NCBI GenBank assembly: GCA_902470365.1
Contig: CABRFZ010000001.1
Coordinates: forward strand, 1 to 64,000
From: an uncultured Collinsella sp.
GTDB lineage: Bacteria; Actinomycetota; Coriobacteriia; Coriobacteriales; Coriobacteriaceae
DNA: 64,000 nt
Direction: 5' to 3'
Shown here: piece after piece, positions 32,580 through 41,899 of the stretch
Layout of the letters: each line of letters begins with the position of its first letter
How positions within the stretch are numbered: position 1 is the first letter of the stretch
Program-made: the position numbers and the translations under genes
The notes under the pieces: model-generated
The model's input: the letters and a program-made list of their open reading frames with translations, nothing else
Database searches by the model: none
Told to the model about the DNA's origin: nothing

Positions 32580-34496
32580 ATGAGCAAACATCTTAAGTTA
32601 TTTTCGGCATTGTTGGTGCTGATGGTCCTTGCGCCCATTTCTGTGTTTGTTTTTCCCTCGAACGCGGAAGCTGCGCGGTCCCTAGTTGAGAATTCCTGGC
32701 GTTATGAGGATGGGCAATTGGTCGCAGAGGATGCTTCTTCCGAAGAAGATGGAATAGCCTTATTGTCCATGGAAATTCTTCCCGATGGGGCTACGGCGCA
32801 GGGCATCGATGTCAGTGAGCATCAAGGACGTATTGACTGGAATGCTGTTAAGGCTTCTGGTATCGATTTCGCTATTCTGCGTGTTGGATTTGGTGCTCCA
32901 TCTTGGGGCGGTCGTGTTGACCATCAGTTCAGTCGTAATATTTCCGAGTGCGAGCGTCTTGGAATTCCTTACGGCGTCTATCTTTATTCGTATGCTTGGG
33001 ATGATCAGCAGGCAGCCGATGAGGCGTCAATGGTGATCGATTGCCTTTCTGGGCATAACCCGAGATTACCGGTGTATTACGATCTTGAGGATAACAGCAT
33101 TATTGCGGATGGTCGTAAATCCGGAATTGCATCTAGAGCAAAGACTTTTAGTAATAAGATTTCTGCTGCTGGATATAAGCCTGGCATCTATGCAAACCTG
33201 AATTGGTTTAAGACTGTATTGACCGATTCCGTGTTCAAGAGCAGCTCTTGGGATCATTGGATCGCTCAATATAACTCGCAATGCGACTATACCGGCAGCT
33301 ACAGCTTTTGGCAGTATACGAGCAGTGGAAAAGTTTCTGGTATTATCGGAAACGTTGATATGAATTATGCGTATGTCGATGTTTCTCTTTACTACTGGCA
33401 GTTAAAAGAGGGTACTTGGTATTACGCAACCTCTAGCGGCAAAGCGTATACCGGATGGTTACATCAGGGTGGTTCCTGGTACTGGCTCGACCCCGACGCC
33501 GGCGGTGCCATGGCAACCGGCCTGCACGAGTGCAATGGCTCCGCGTACTGGTTTGACGCCTCCGGCGCGTTGGCGACCGGATGGGTGCTCGACGGCGGGA
33601 CCTGGTACTACGCGACGGGCTCCGGCGCCCTCGCCTCCGGTTGGGCCTACGTCGGCGGCGTCTGGTACTGGCTCGACCCCTCCACCCATGCCATGGCAAC
33701 CGGCCTGCACGAGTGCAACGGCTCCCTGTACTGGTTCAACTCCTCCGGCGCGATGGCGACCGGATGGGTCCTCGACGGCGGGACCTGGTACTACGCGACT
33801 GGCTCCGGCGCGCTGGCGCGCGGCCCCGTATCCGTCGGCGGCGTGCCCTACTGCTTCGATACGAAGGGTGGGGCCATGCTGACGGGCTACCAGACGGACG
33901 CGCAGGGCGTCCGCCGCTACTTCGGCAGCTGCGGCCCCCTTAACGGCTGGGGCCTCGTCGACGGCTCCTGGTACTGGTTCGCTGACGGTATCGCCTCGAC
34001 CGGCTGGCTTTGCACCGGCGGTTCCTGGTACTGGCTCGACCCCGAGGCGGGCGGCGCCGTTGCGACGGGCCTTCATGTTTGCAACGGCTCCGCATACTGG
34101 TTCAACGCCTCCGGCGCGATGGCTACCGGATGGGTCCTCGACGGCGGCACCTGGTACTACGCGACTGGCTCCGGCGCGCTCGCCTCCGGCTGGCTCAACC
34201 TAAACGGTACGTGGTACTGGCTCGAACCCTCGACGCGCGCCATGGTGACGGGCCTGCACGCATGCAACGGCTCTGCGTACTGGTTCAACGCCTCCGGCGC
34301 CATGGCGACTGGATGGGTGTTTGACGGCGGAACCTGGTACTACGCGACGGGATCCGGCGCGCTGGCCTCCGGCTGGGCCTACGTCGGCGGCGCCTGGTAC
34401 TGGCTCGACCCGTCAACGCACGCTATGGCTACTGGTGTTCAGCGGATCGACGGGGCACAATACTCTTTTGCTAGCAATGGTGTATGGCTTAGCTAA
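32580..34496 (+). CDS. GH25 lysozyme with choline-binding-type repeats
   Basis: 638 aa. Signal peptide ~1-31 (ends PSNAEAA). A GH25 muramidase domain spans ~70-265: QGIDVSEHQGRIDW with the first catalytic-site Asp, ILRVGFG, then LPVYYDLEDNS with the catalytic acid region, and HWIAQYNSQCD and FWQYTSSGKV near the end. Residues ~270-638 are wall-binding repeats. GH25 enzymes hydrolyse MurNAc-GlcNAc bonds; the pneumococcal Cpl-1/LytC-type enzymes use the same kind of repeat to hold choline. Base composition changes sharply inside the gene: the region from ~33465 to ~34435 is much richer in GC than the catalytic part, and it is nearly identical to part of the next gene. Confidence 0.92.
   Translation: MSKHLKLFSALLVLMVLAPISVFVFPSNAEAARSLVENSWRYEDGQLVAEDASSEEDGIALLSMEILPDGATAQGIDVSEHQGRIDWNAVKASGIDFAILRVGFGAPSWGGRVDHQFSRNISECERLGIPYGVYLYSYAWDDQQAADEASMVIDCLSGHNPRLPVYYDLEDNSIIADGRKSGIASRAKTFSNKISAAGYKPGIYANLNWFKTVLTDSVFKSSSWDHWIAQYNSQCDYTGSYSFWQYTSSGKVSGIIGNVDMNYAYVDVSLYYWQLKEGTWYYATSSGKAYTGWLHQGGSWYWLDPDAGGAMATGLHECNGSAYWFDASGALATGWVLDGGTWYYATGSGALASGWAYVGGVWYWLDPSTHAMATGLHECNGSLYWFNSSGAMATGWVLDGGTWYYATGSGALARGPVSVGGVPYCFDTKGGAMLTGYQTDAQGVRRYFGSCGPLNGWGLVDGSWYWFADGIASTGWLCTGGSWYWLDPEAGGAVATGLHVCNGSAYWFNASGAMATGWVLDGGTWYYATGSGALASGWLNLNGTWYWLEPSTRAMVTGLHACNGSAYWFNASGAMATGWVFDGGTWYYATGSGALASGWAYVGGAWYWLDPSTHAMATGVQRIDGAQYSFASNGVWLS
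33465..34435 (+). repeat. GC-rich wall-binding repeat cassette, copy 1
   Basis: A block of tandem repeats whose third codon positions are almost all G or C, in contrast to both gene ends. Its first ~560 bp are nearly identical to the cassette in the next gene (34890-35670). It also carries internal near-identical units, for example the GWVLDGGTWYYATGSGALA segment four times. Confidence 0.8.
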
Positions 34497-34597
34497 CAGC
34501 TCTTCTTTAATTGCTTTTTTCTAAATTACATATTGCTCTTAGTTATCCATTTGTAGACTATGTTTATGTAAGAATTGGTTACCACTGGGGGCTACGC

Positions 34598-36738
34598 ATG
34601 GCAAGGAAAAAGCGAATTACATTAACTCTAATTATTCTTTTGACTCTACTGCTCGCTGGGCCCGGTGTGGTTGATATCGCGAATGCAGACTCCATAAGCT
34701 CATCAATCCCCGCTGTTTCTGAGCAGCAATCCGTCTCCTCGACTCTTACTCCTTCCGATTCAATCGATGATGGGTCTGCTCAAGAATCCGTTAAATGGAA
34801 TCAGGGTTGGAATTCGTTTGACGGTAACTGGTTCTATGTGGATTCAGCTAATCCGGTCTCGCTGCATTCTGGCTGGCTCTATACCAATGGGGCCTGGTAT
34901 TGGCTCGACCCCTCGACGCATGCCATGGCCATCGGGCTCCATGAGTGCAATGGCTCCGCGTACTGGTTTGACGCCTCCGGCGCGATGGCGACCGGATGGG
35001 TGCTCGACGGCGGGACCTGGTACTACGCGACGGGCTCCGGCGCCCTCGCCTCCGGTTGGGCCTACGTCGGCGGCGCCTGGTACTGGCTTGATCCCTCCAC
35101 CCATGCCATGGCTACCGGCCTTCACGAGTGCAACGGCTCCCTGTACTGGTTTAATTCGTCCGGCGCGATGGCGACCGGGTGGGTCCTCGACGGCGGCACC
35201 TGGTACTACGCGACTGGCTCCGGCGCGCTGGCGCGCGGCCCCGTTTCCGTCGGCGGCGTGCCCTACTGCTTCGACGCCCGGACGGGGGCCATGCTGACGG
35301 GCTACCAGACTGATGCGCAGGGCGTCCGCCGCTACTTCGGCAGCTGCGGTCCCCTTAACGGCTGGGGCCTCGTCGACGGCTCCTGGTACTGGTTCGCTGA
35401 CGGTATCGCCTCGACTGGCTGGCTTTACACCGGCGGCTCCTGGTACTGGCTCGACCCCGACGCGGGCGGCGCCATGGCGACGGGCCTCCATTCGTGCCAC
35501 GGCTCCGCGTACTGGTTCAATGACTCCGGCGCGATGGCGACCGGATGGGTCCTCGACGGCGGCACCTGGTACTACGCGACAGGCTCCGGCGCGCTGGCCT
35601 CCGGCTGGCTCAGCCTAAACGGTGCGTGGTACTGGCTCGACCCCGCGACGCACGCCATGGCAACGGGCTTTCAAACTATTGGATCATGTGAATACATATT
35701 TAATAGTTCCGGCAAGATGATGGCTAATTGCTGGTCAAACGGTGATGGGTCCTGTATGTATCATTCTTCATCCAGCGGTGCAATTGACCTTAAGGGCATC
35801 ATGACCGATTCGGAATCCAGCTGATTGACGATGGCGGGAATGCTAGAACGGGCTGGATTGAGAGTCAGGGTTCTCGATATTATTGTTCTGCTGATGGGGT
35901 AATTCTGACTGGATGGCAGCAAATAGCTGGGTCTTGGTATTACTTTAACTCGGATGGTCGAATGGCGACCGGCTGGCTTAACGATGGCGGTAACTGGTAC
36001 TGGCTAGATTCCGCTTCTGGCATAATGAAAACGGGATGGCTTTCCCGTGGGGGCACATGGTATTACCTTGATGCCGCACGTGGGGGAGTAATGTTGAGCA
36101 ACGGTTGGTATTGGATCGGCTCTACTGACTACAAGTTCAGTTCATCCGGCGCAATGGTTGGCGCTTGGGTCGATGTCCCGTGCTATTCGCAGTACCCGGA
36201 ACTTCCTACTGGCTGTGAGTCGGTTGCCCTTACAAACTTGCTTAGCTACTATGGTTTCGGTTTAGGTAAGACGATTATTGCGGATTACTATTTGCCCAAG
36301 GGAAGCAATGGCAATTTTGTTACCGCTTTTGATGGCAATCCAAGGCGTAGCAGCGGGGGTCTCATGGGGTGCGTCGCCCCTGCGATTATTATTGCTGGTA
36401 ATAACTTTCTGCGTGCTGCTGGAAGTGGCAAGCAGGCAAAAGACGTCTCTTTCTCGTCAATTTCTTCCATTAAGAACAGACTGACCTGTGGTCAACCTGT
36501 TGAGATGTGGAATACCGAGTGGGGAAGTTGGCCAGGAGGCCGTTATGCTGCGCGTTGGTATAACGGGCATTCCTATGGCCTGTGGGGCGGTAATCATGCC
36601 GTAGTCCTTAAAGGCTATGATGACGAGCAGGGAATTGTCTATCTTTCGGATTCGATTAACGGCAATGTTACGCGAAATGCCCAGGTGTTCTTCGGTACGT
36701 GGCAACAGATGGATAGCCAGGCCGTGGTAATTGAATAG
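34598..36738 (+). pseudogene. Choline-binding-type repeat protein with C39-like peptidase domain, one frameshift
   Basis: One gene split into two frames. The first (34598-35824) has a signal peptide (MARKKRITLTLIILLTLLLA) and repeats. The second, open from 35794 and continuing to 36738, resumes with IDDGGNARTGW and more repeats. It ends in a C39-type cysteine-peptidase domain: Cys in LPTGCESVALTNLLSYYG, His in GGNHAVVLKGYDDEQG. No start codon with a ribosome site precedes the second part, so one shift between 35794 and 35824 must be bridged for a full ~710-aa enzyme. Without it, a repeat-only protein would be secreted. A GC-rich cassette fills 34890-35670. True mutation, phase variation and sequencing error are all open. 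Confidence 0.75.
34890..35670 (+). repeat. GC-rich wall-binding repeat cassette, copy 2
   Basis: Matches the cassette at 33465 almost base for base over ~560 bp (33481-34040 against ~34900-35460) and then matches a further unit. The sequence on both sides is AT-richer and unrelated to the neighbour gene, pointing to gene conversion or transfer of the cassette. Confidence 0.8.
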
Positions 36739-36748
36739 CCATGATGTT

Positions 36749-36785
36749 AAAAAAAGGGGAGAGCTCGTCGAGCTCTCCCCTTTTT
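36749..36785. terminator. Bidirectional terminator between the C39 gene and licB
   Basis: Perfect inverted repeat with AAAAAGGGGAGAGCT on the left and its complement on the right, giving T-runs on both strands. It sits between convergent genes. Confidence 0.9.
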
Positions 36786-36803
36786 ACTACATTTTTATTC
36801 AAG

Positions 36804-37745
36804 CTACGCTGTCCTATTACGTCCAAATAGTTCGTCCCAGTTACTAGCTGCCAAAACTGTTCCGCATACGATTACAACGCAGCAGATTACGGATGCCATG
36901 TCGGGAATTGTTCCAAGCAAGATCAGGCCAAAGACCACCGACCATGCCGAATAGGAGATATTCAGAGCCATCGCACGCGCTGCTCCGATTGCCGCAATGC
37001 CCTTGTAATAGAACAGATAGGATGCAGTTCCTGCGAGCCCGGCGAGTGCAATAATCAATGTGGGCATGCTCGGGATAGCGCTCAGCGTGAAATGCCACGC
37101 TCCGAAGAGGGGAAGTACAAGCACTCCATAAACAAGCGCACTCGTAGTTTCGCGGATTTGCAAAGCCGTTTCGTCATCAACGGCATCATCTTTCATTCCC
37201 CATGCGCACAGCACCGCTTCGGATCCCCATCCGATAACAGCAAGCACCGCGCCGAGTAAGCCGAGGGGGGCATTTGCAATCTCGCTCGATCCGGCCGATA
37301 GATAGCCCATCGTCATTACGCCGCAAAGAGCAACGAGAAGGGAAAGAATCTGTCCTTTGCCCATTTTCTCCTTCAGCAGCACGAAAGAAAGGAATGCTCC
37401 GACAGCGGGATAGAAGGCGGAGATAATTGCCGTGTAGGCTGCTCCGATATTATTAATCGCCAATACGTATCCGGTCATTCCGATAGGTCCACCGAGCAGA
37501 GCGCCGGCGATGACGACCTTGCCCGAACGAGTTTTAAGTGCAGCAAGCGTGTCTTTTAATCTGCCTCGAACTCCCATGTACCCAAAGAGCCAGATTGCAC
37601 AGAAAGCATCATGGAGAAAAGATCCTGCAATGGAGGCGCATGCAAGCGCTTCCGCCGATCCTATATAGGGCGCGAGCGCCAAACCGATTCCAAGAATTAC
37701 TGTATCAAGGCCCCAAAGAAGGCCGCTAAAAAAGCCGAATTGCAT
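36804..37745 (-). CDS. licB: LicB-like choline transporter (EamA/DMT family)
   Basis: 313 aa, about ten transmembrane helices in two EamA halves. The start MQFGFFSGLLWGLDTVILGI and the internal LLGGPIGMTGYVLAINNIGAAYTAIISAFYPAVG region are those of LicB, the high-affinity choline permease of lic operons. It starts 2 nt after the licC-licA fusion, so it belongs to the same transcript. Role: brings in choline for phosphocholine synthesis, since bacteria of this kind do not make it. The general DMT fold alone would not prove the substrate; the operon partner does most of that work. Confidence 0.85.
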   Translation of the reverse strand: MQFGFFSGLLWGLDTVILGIGLALAPYIGSAEALACASIAGSFLHDAFCAIWLFGYMGVRGRLKDTLAALKTRSGKVVIAGALLGGPIGMTGYVLAINNIGAAYTAIISAFYPAVGAFLSFVLLKEKMGKGQILSLLVALCGVMTMGYLSAGSSEIANAPLGLLGAVLAVIGWGSEAVLCAWGMKDDAVDDETALQIRETTSALVYGVLVLPLFGAWHFTLSAIPSMPTLIIALAGLAGTASYLFYYKGIAAIGAARAMALNISYSAWSVVFGLILLGTIPDMASVICCVVIVCGTVLAASNWDELFGRNRTA

Positions 37746-37747
37746 CG

Positions 37748-39520
37748 TTACTCACCTTTCCGATAGATCTCCAGTGCCTTTTTAAGGTATTTGGCACCGT
37801 AATTGAAGTAGATATAGAGCCACTCGCCCACGAAGTCACCTTCGGCTTCTTTCAGAAGAGACCAGAGGTACCAGCACCATCCTGCAAGGGCAATGTGCGC
37901 ATAGTTATGCGCAACTTCGTTGTTTGTTGCCTTGCGCCCAAAATATGCATCAAGCGCGCGGTCGACTTCATCTTCGGAAAGCTCGCAGCAGACACTGCAC
38001 GTTCCAAAATCGTTTGCGTAATCGCTCATGCCAGCATATTCCCAGTCAATGAGATAGTACTTGTCGTTCTCATCGATAAGGAAATTGAGGTAAAAGAAGT
38101 CATTGTGGCAAAGGCATTTTGGTGCATTATCGGCCTGTACAAAGCGCTCCAATTCATCGATTTCGGCGGACATCTCCCTGTAGCCTGGAATGTCGATGGG
38201 ACCTTTTTCCAGAAGAAGTGATTCGTAGCGCTTCGCTTCGAGGTAGAAGTCAAATTCGGTTTCGACATTTGCACCACTCTCGTGAAGCGAACGACACATC
38301 TGCATCATTCGATTCATTTGGGCAGCATCATGCGGATCAGGCTGCTTTGCGTTGGGTACAAACTTCGAAATTTTCCAACCACGCTTTGGGTCCTCATGAA
38401 TAAACGTATCGTCAAGGCCGAGTTCCTTGGCCTTTTTAAGTGCGGCTACTTCTCCATTTCTGTTAATAAGCAGTTCGGTCCCGACTCCCGGATGGCGGTA
38501 AACGTACTCTCCGTCATTGGTTCTAAAGTGGCACGATAGATTCGTAAGACCTTGTTTAAGGGGATAAACGTCGTGAATCTCTGATTTGGAGCAGCCGAGC
38601 ACTTGCTCGATGTTATCGAAAATATCGGAGTCAACGTTTTCGATAAAATGCGGATCAAAGGCACGCAGTTCATCAAGAGAATCGAATTCGTTGATCTCGC
38701 CCTCAGGATACTTCTTGATAACCATATCGAGCTCCTTGATGTGCTCGATATATAGATCTTCCCAAAGCTTGTCCGTTGTTTCGGGCTTGTTATATTCCGT
38801 TTCGAGAATCTGCTTAAATGCAAGCGAGAAGGCTTTATCAAAGTAGACATGTCCAAGCATATACCAAGCATCGGAACCGCCAATCGTAACATTGGTGATT
38901 CTGTCCATTGCTCCGGTTTGAATGCACCATTCTTTGGTGGCGCCTTCAGCATATTGAGCAGAATAAAATGCTTTCCAAACGTATGCTTCAAACGGATTGT
39001 TTAGAAGGTAATCATCGCTTGAGCAAATATAGGTGTTGCCAAGCCGCTCTTTTACGCACATAAGCGATGCGTGGTTATTTTTGGATGCATATTCGTTGTT
39101 GACGACAATCGAGACGCCGAACTTGCTTTCGAGATAGAAGAAATATTCTTTTTTATAGCCGACAACGACGGTGATATTGCTGATACCTGCGTCTTGCAGC
39201 TGCCTAATCTGACGTTCGATGAGAATCTCACCACGTACCTTTAAAAGGCCTTTGGGCTTTTCATACGAAATGGGAGCAAAGCGGCTCGAAAGCCCCGCAG
39301 CCAATATCACTGCGTTTTCAACCTTATAGGGGTGAAGTGCTTCGTAACCGCTGTCGGTTAGGCTGTCCGATTCGAGAAGGCCCTCATTCGTAAGCTCTTT
39401 ATTTGCTGCGTTTACCGATCCAAGTGAGAGGCCAGTGCGCTCGGCAACTTCTCGCTGGCTAGCATATGGGTTCTTTAGGTATTCGTACAGAACAGTAAAG
39501 TTACGCTTGGTCAGTTCCAC
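37748..39520 (-). CDS. LicC-LicA fusion: phosphocholine cytidylyltransferase and choline kinase with N-terminal HTH
   Basis: 590 aa with three parts. Residues ~1-60 are a MarR-like winged helix (ASQREVAERTGLSLGSVNAA). Residues ~68-300 are a nucleotidyltransferase with VILAAGLSSRFAPISYEKPK and the metal region ICSSDDYLLNN, as in LicC, which makes CDP-choline. Residues ~310-590 are a LicA-type choline kinase: CLCHNDFFYLNF (Brenner HxD...N motif) and YLIDWEYAG. The product supplies CDP-choline to LicD. GTG 39520 is chosen because GGAGG precedes it. The HTH could regulate the operon through the palindrome at 39569. The enzymes are separate in Haemophilus and pneumococcus; here one chain does both. 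Confidence 0.88.
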   Translation of the reverse strand: MELTKRNFTVLYEYLKNPYASQREVAERTGLSLGSVNAANKELTNEGLLESDSLTDSGYEALHPYKVENAVILAAGLSSRFAPISYEKPKGLLKVRGEILIERQIRQLQDAGISNITVVVGYKKEYFFYLESKFGVSIVVNNEYASKNNHASLMCVKERLGNTYICSSDDYLLNNPFEAYVWKAFYSAQYAEGATKEWCIQTGAMDRITNVTIGGSDAWYMLGHVYFDKAFSLAFKQILETEYNKPETTDKLWEDLYIEHIKELDMVIKKYPEGEINEFDSLDELRAFDPHFIENVDSDIFDNIEQVLGCSKSEIHDVYPLKQGLTNLSCHFRTNDGEYVYRHPGVGTELLINRNGEVAALKKAKELGLDDTFIHEDPKRGWKISKFVPNAKQPDPHDAAQMNRMMQMCRSLHESGANVETEFDFYLEAKRYESLLLEKGPIDIPGYREMSAEIDELERFVQADNAPKCLCHNDFFYLNFLIDENDKYYLIDWEYAGMSDYANDFGTCSVCCELSEDEVDRALDAYFGRKATNNEVAHNYAHIALAGWCWYLWSLLKEAEGDFVGEWLYIYFNYGAKYLKKALEIYRKGE

Positions 39521-39568
39521 TGCAGGCCTCCAATTAAGATGTTCATTGCTCAGGGAAAGAATAGAATG

Positions 39569-39587
39569 ATTGAACGATATGTTCAAT
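39569..39587. promoter_or_regulatory. Operator-like palindrome upstream of licCA
   Basis: Perfect dyad ATTGAAC-N5-GTTCAAT within the 165-bp AT-rich region between divergent licCA and the P60 repeat gene. Additional GTTCA/TGAAC half-sites lie at about 39541 and 39610. A site of this size suits a winged-helix dimer such as the LicCA N-terminus. Confidence 0.5.
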
Positions 39588-39685
39588 TTAATATATTTAT
39601 CTACATAGACTGAACAGACAGTAACGAAAATCAATCCTGGAATGTGGATTAAAATAAATAAATGAGATATCTGGGAGGGTCGCTT

Positions 39686-41857
39686 ATGTATCGATTCGAA
39701 AAGAAGGCCACGCTTGTTTGTGCTGCCGCGTCATTAATCACTGCTTGCTGCTTGCCCCTGAGCGCGAATGTCGCGTTTGCACAGGATTCCGTTGAGGCTC
39801 AGAGTATTGAGTCAAAAGCGGATTTTTCTTCTGTGGTTTCCGATGATTTGCAACCTGATAATTCTTCCGTCATAAAAGATGGCTGGCAACGAGACGAGTC
39901 GTCTGGAGTTTGGTATTACGGAAAAAACGGTAAACACCAAACTGGCTGGCTGCAAAGCGGGGGCTATTGGTATTGGCTTGATCCAGCCAATGATGGTGCA
40001 ATGCAGACAGGTTATTTCAATGTGACCGATGCTGGTGGATCGACTGCTTCGTTTTATGCGAATGACGGCAATGCCGCAACGCCTTTTGGCGCGCTATATC
40101 AGAACTGCTGGCTACGTAACTCAGATGGAAATTGGTTTTATGCCAATGCTGGAGGCGATTTAGCTGCTGGTTGGTTTTATCAAGACGGCACATGGTATTA
40201 CCTGGATCCTGCCACCAATATAATGCAGGTTGGTTTTGTCGACCTCGGGAGCTGGAAATACTATTTAGATGCCACTGGTGCTATGAAAACCGGCTGGATT
40301 CTCGTTGACGGGAATTGGTACTGGGCTTATTCATCGGGTGCCCTTGCTTCGTCATGGCAAACGATAGGTGGGGCTCGCTATTATTTTGACTCACAGACGT
40401 TCATCATGTTTAAGGGTCGTCAAAAGATTGATGGAAGAACCTACATTTTTGGTGACTATGGTCTCGCAAATGGATGGTACAAAGACGGAGTAGATTGGTA
40501 TTACTGCACTAACGGTATTGCGGCCACTGACTGGAAACTCGTTAACGGCGCTTGGTATTATCTCGACCCAGCTTCCGATGGTAAGATGTCCGTTGGGTAT
40601 TTAGACCTTGGCAATGCAGCTTATTATTTAAAGCCTAACGGGGCTATGGCTGTTGGTTGGGCTCAGGTCGAGGACGGCTGGTATTTCGCCTCCCAATCTG
40701 GTGCACTTATTTCTGGCTGGTATAAAGAAGGCACAAGCTGGTATTACCTGGACCCTGTTAGCCATCTCATGAAAACGGGCTTATTTGAGGTGGACGGCAA
40801 CGATTGTTTTGCAAACCAGAGCGGTAGGCTTGTGGTTTCAAGTTGGGTTACCGTTAATGATGGCGTTGATAGATACGCTGATGATAATGGATATCTTTGC
40901 AAGGATGTGATTCGCGAAAATGGCACTATCCTAAAAACCGCTGGAGCTGATGGTTGGCAGGTTGCGTCCGGCTGGGTTAATGTCGCAAATCTAAGGTTTT
41001 ACGCTGAGCCCGGAACGGGTGCCATTCATCTTGGATGGCTACAGATTGACGGCGATTGGTATTGGCTTGATGCCGATTCTGGCGTGTTGAAGACCGGATG
41101 GGTTTTTACTGGCGGTGCATGGTATTACCTAAATGCTGACGGAAAAATGGCAACTGGTTGGAAATGCCTGAATGGAACATGGTATTACCTTGAGTCCAAT
41201 GGAAGCATGCATGTTGGCTGGCTTAAAGATTCGGGTAAGTGGTATTGGTTAGACGGCAGCGGCGCTATGGCAACGGGCGCAAGGACCATCGATGGCGTTC
41301 GTCGAGTTTTCTGGAGCGATGGCCAGTGCGACAAAGTTGGCTGGCAAAATCCATCCCAGTATCCTCAGGTCAGTTCTTGGACTGTTCAGCTGCCTAGCTA
41401 TTGCACCGGATACTTTACCTATGTGACCCCTTCTCGCATCTCTGTCGAGGCAACGCGGGAAGATTGCGTGAACGCCTTTATCCAGCGCGCCTATGAGTAT
41501 ATTGGTACGCAATATATTGAGCCTTGGTCTACCGCTCCCGGTGGAGCTGTTGATTGCTCTGGTTTTGTCTTGCAGTGCCTTTATGCTACTGGCATGGATA
41601 TGGGTGTTTACAACCCTTATAACCATCGCTGGGATCCAAGCCAAACCTACAATTCCATGAATTGGTATCGAAGTAATATCTTTATGCCCGTGAGTGCGAA
41701 CTCAATTCAGCGTGGCGATGTGATTTATTATCGCGGGCATATCGCAATTGCACTTGGCGGCGGTATGATGATTGACTCCTGGCCTCATCAGGGCGTCGGA
41801 ATTCATTCCATTAGCGCAAGGGGAAATGTGATCGGCGCAGCCCGTCCGTTTTTTTAA
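39686..41857 (+). CDS. Choline-binding-type repeat protein with NlpC/P60 endopeptidase domain
   Basis: 723 aa. Signal peptide ~1-33 (MYRFEKKATLVCAAASLITA). Residues ~70-560 are degenerate wall-binding repeats. The C-terminal ~150 residues are an NlpC/P60 (C40) domain: catalytic Cys in GGAVDCSGFVLQCLY (~622), His in YYRGHIAIALGGG (~681), and a third polar residue expected in the following strand. C40 enzymes cleave peptide bonds in peptidoglycan stems. GGGAGGG precedes ATG 39686; the in-frame ATG at 39662 lacks a ribosome site. Divergent from licCA. Confidence 0.9.
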   Translation: MYRFEKKATLVCAAASLITACCLPLSANVAFAQDSVEAQSIESKADFSSVVSDDLQPDNSSVIKDGWQRDESSGVWYYGKNGKHQTGWLQSGGYWYWLDPANDGAMQTGYFNVTDAGGSTASFYANDGNAATPFGALYQNCWLRNSDGNWFYANAGGDLAAGWFYQDGTWYYLDPATNIMQVGFVDLGSWKYYLDATGAMKTGWILVDGNWYWAYSSGALASSWQTIGGARYYFDSQTFIMFKGRQKIDGRTYIFGDYGLANGWYKDGVDWYYCTNGIAATDWKLVNGAWYYLDPASDGKMSVGYLDLGNAAYYLKPNGAMAVGWAQVEDGWYFASQSGALISGWYKEGTSWYYLDPVSHLMKTGLFEVDGNDCFANQSGRLVVSSWVTVNDGVDRYADDNGYLCKDVIRENGTILKTAGADGWQVASGWVNVANLRFYAEPGTGAIHLGWLQIDGDWYWLDADSGVLKTGWVFTGGAWYYLNADGKMATGWKCLNGTWYYLESNGSMHVGWLKDSGKWYWLDGSGAMATGARTIDGVRRVFWSDGQCDKVGWQNPSQYPQVSSWTVQLPSYCTGYFTYVTPSRISVEATREDCVNAFIQRAYEYIGTQYIEPWSTAPGGAVDCSGFVLQCLYATGMDMGVYNPYNHRWDPSQTYNSMNWYRSNIFMPVSANSIQRGDVIYYRGHIAIALGGGMMIDSWPHQGVGIHSISARGNVIGAARPFF

Positions 41858-41899
41858 TTGATTTGCTGCAAGCCGGTCGATATCGGTTGGGGGCCTGGA

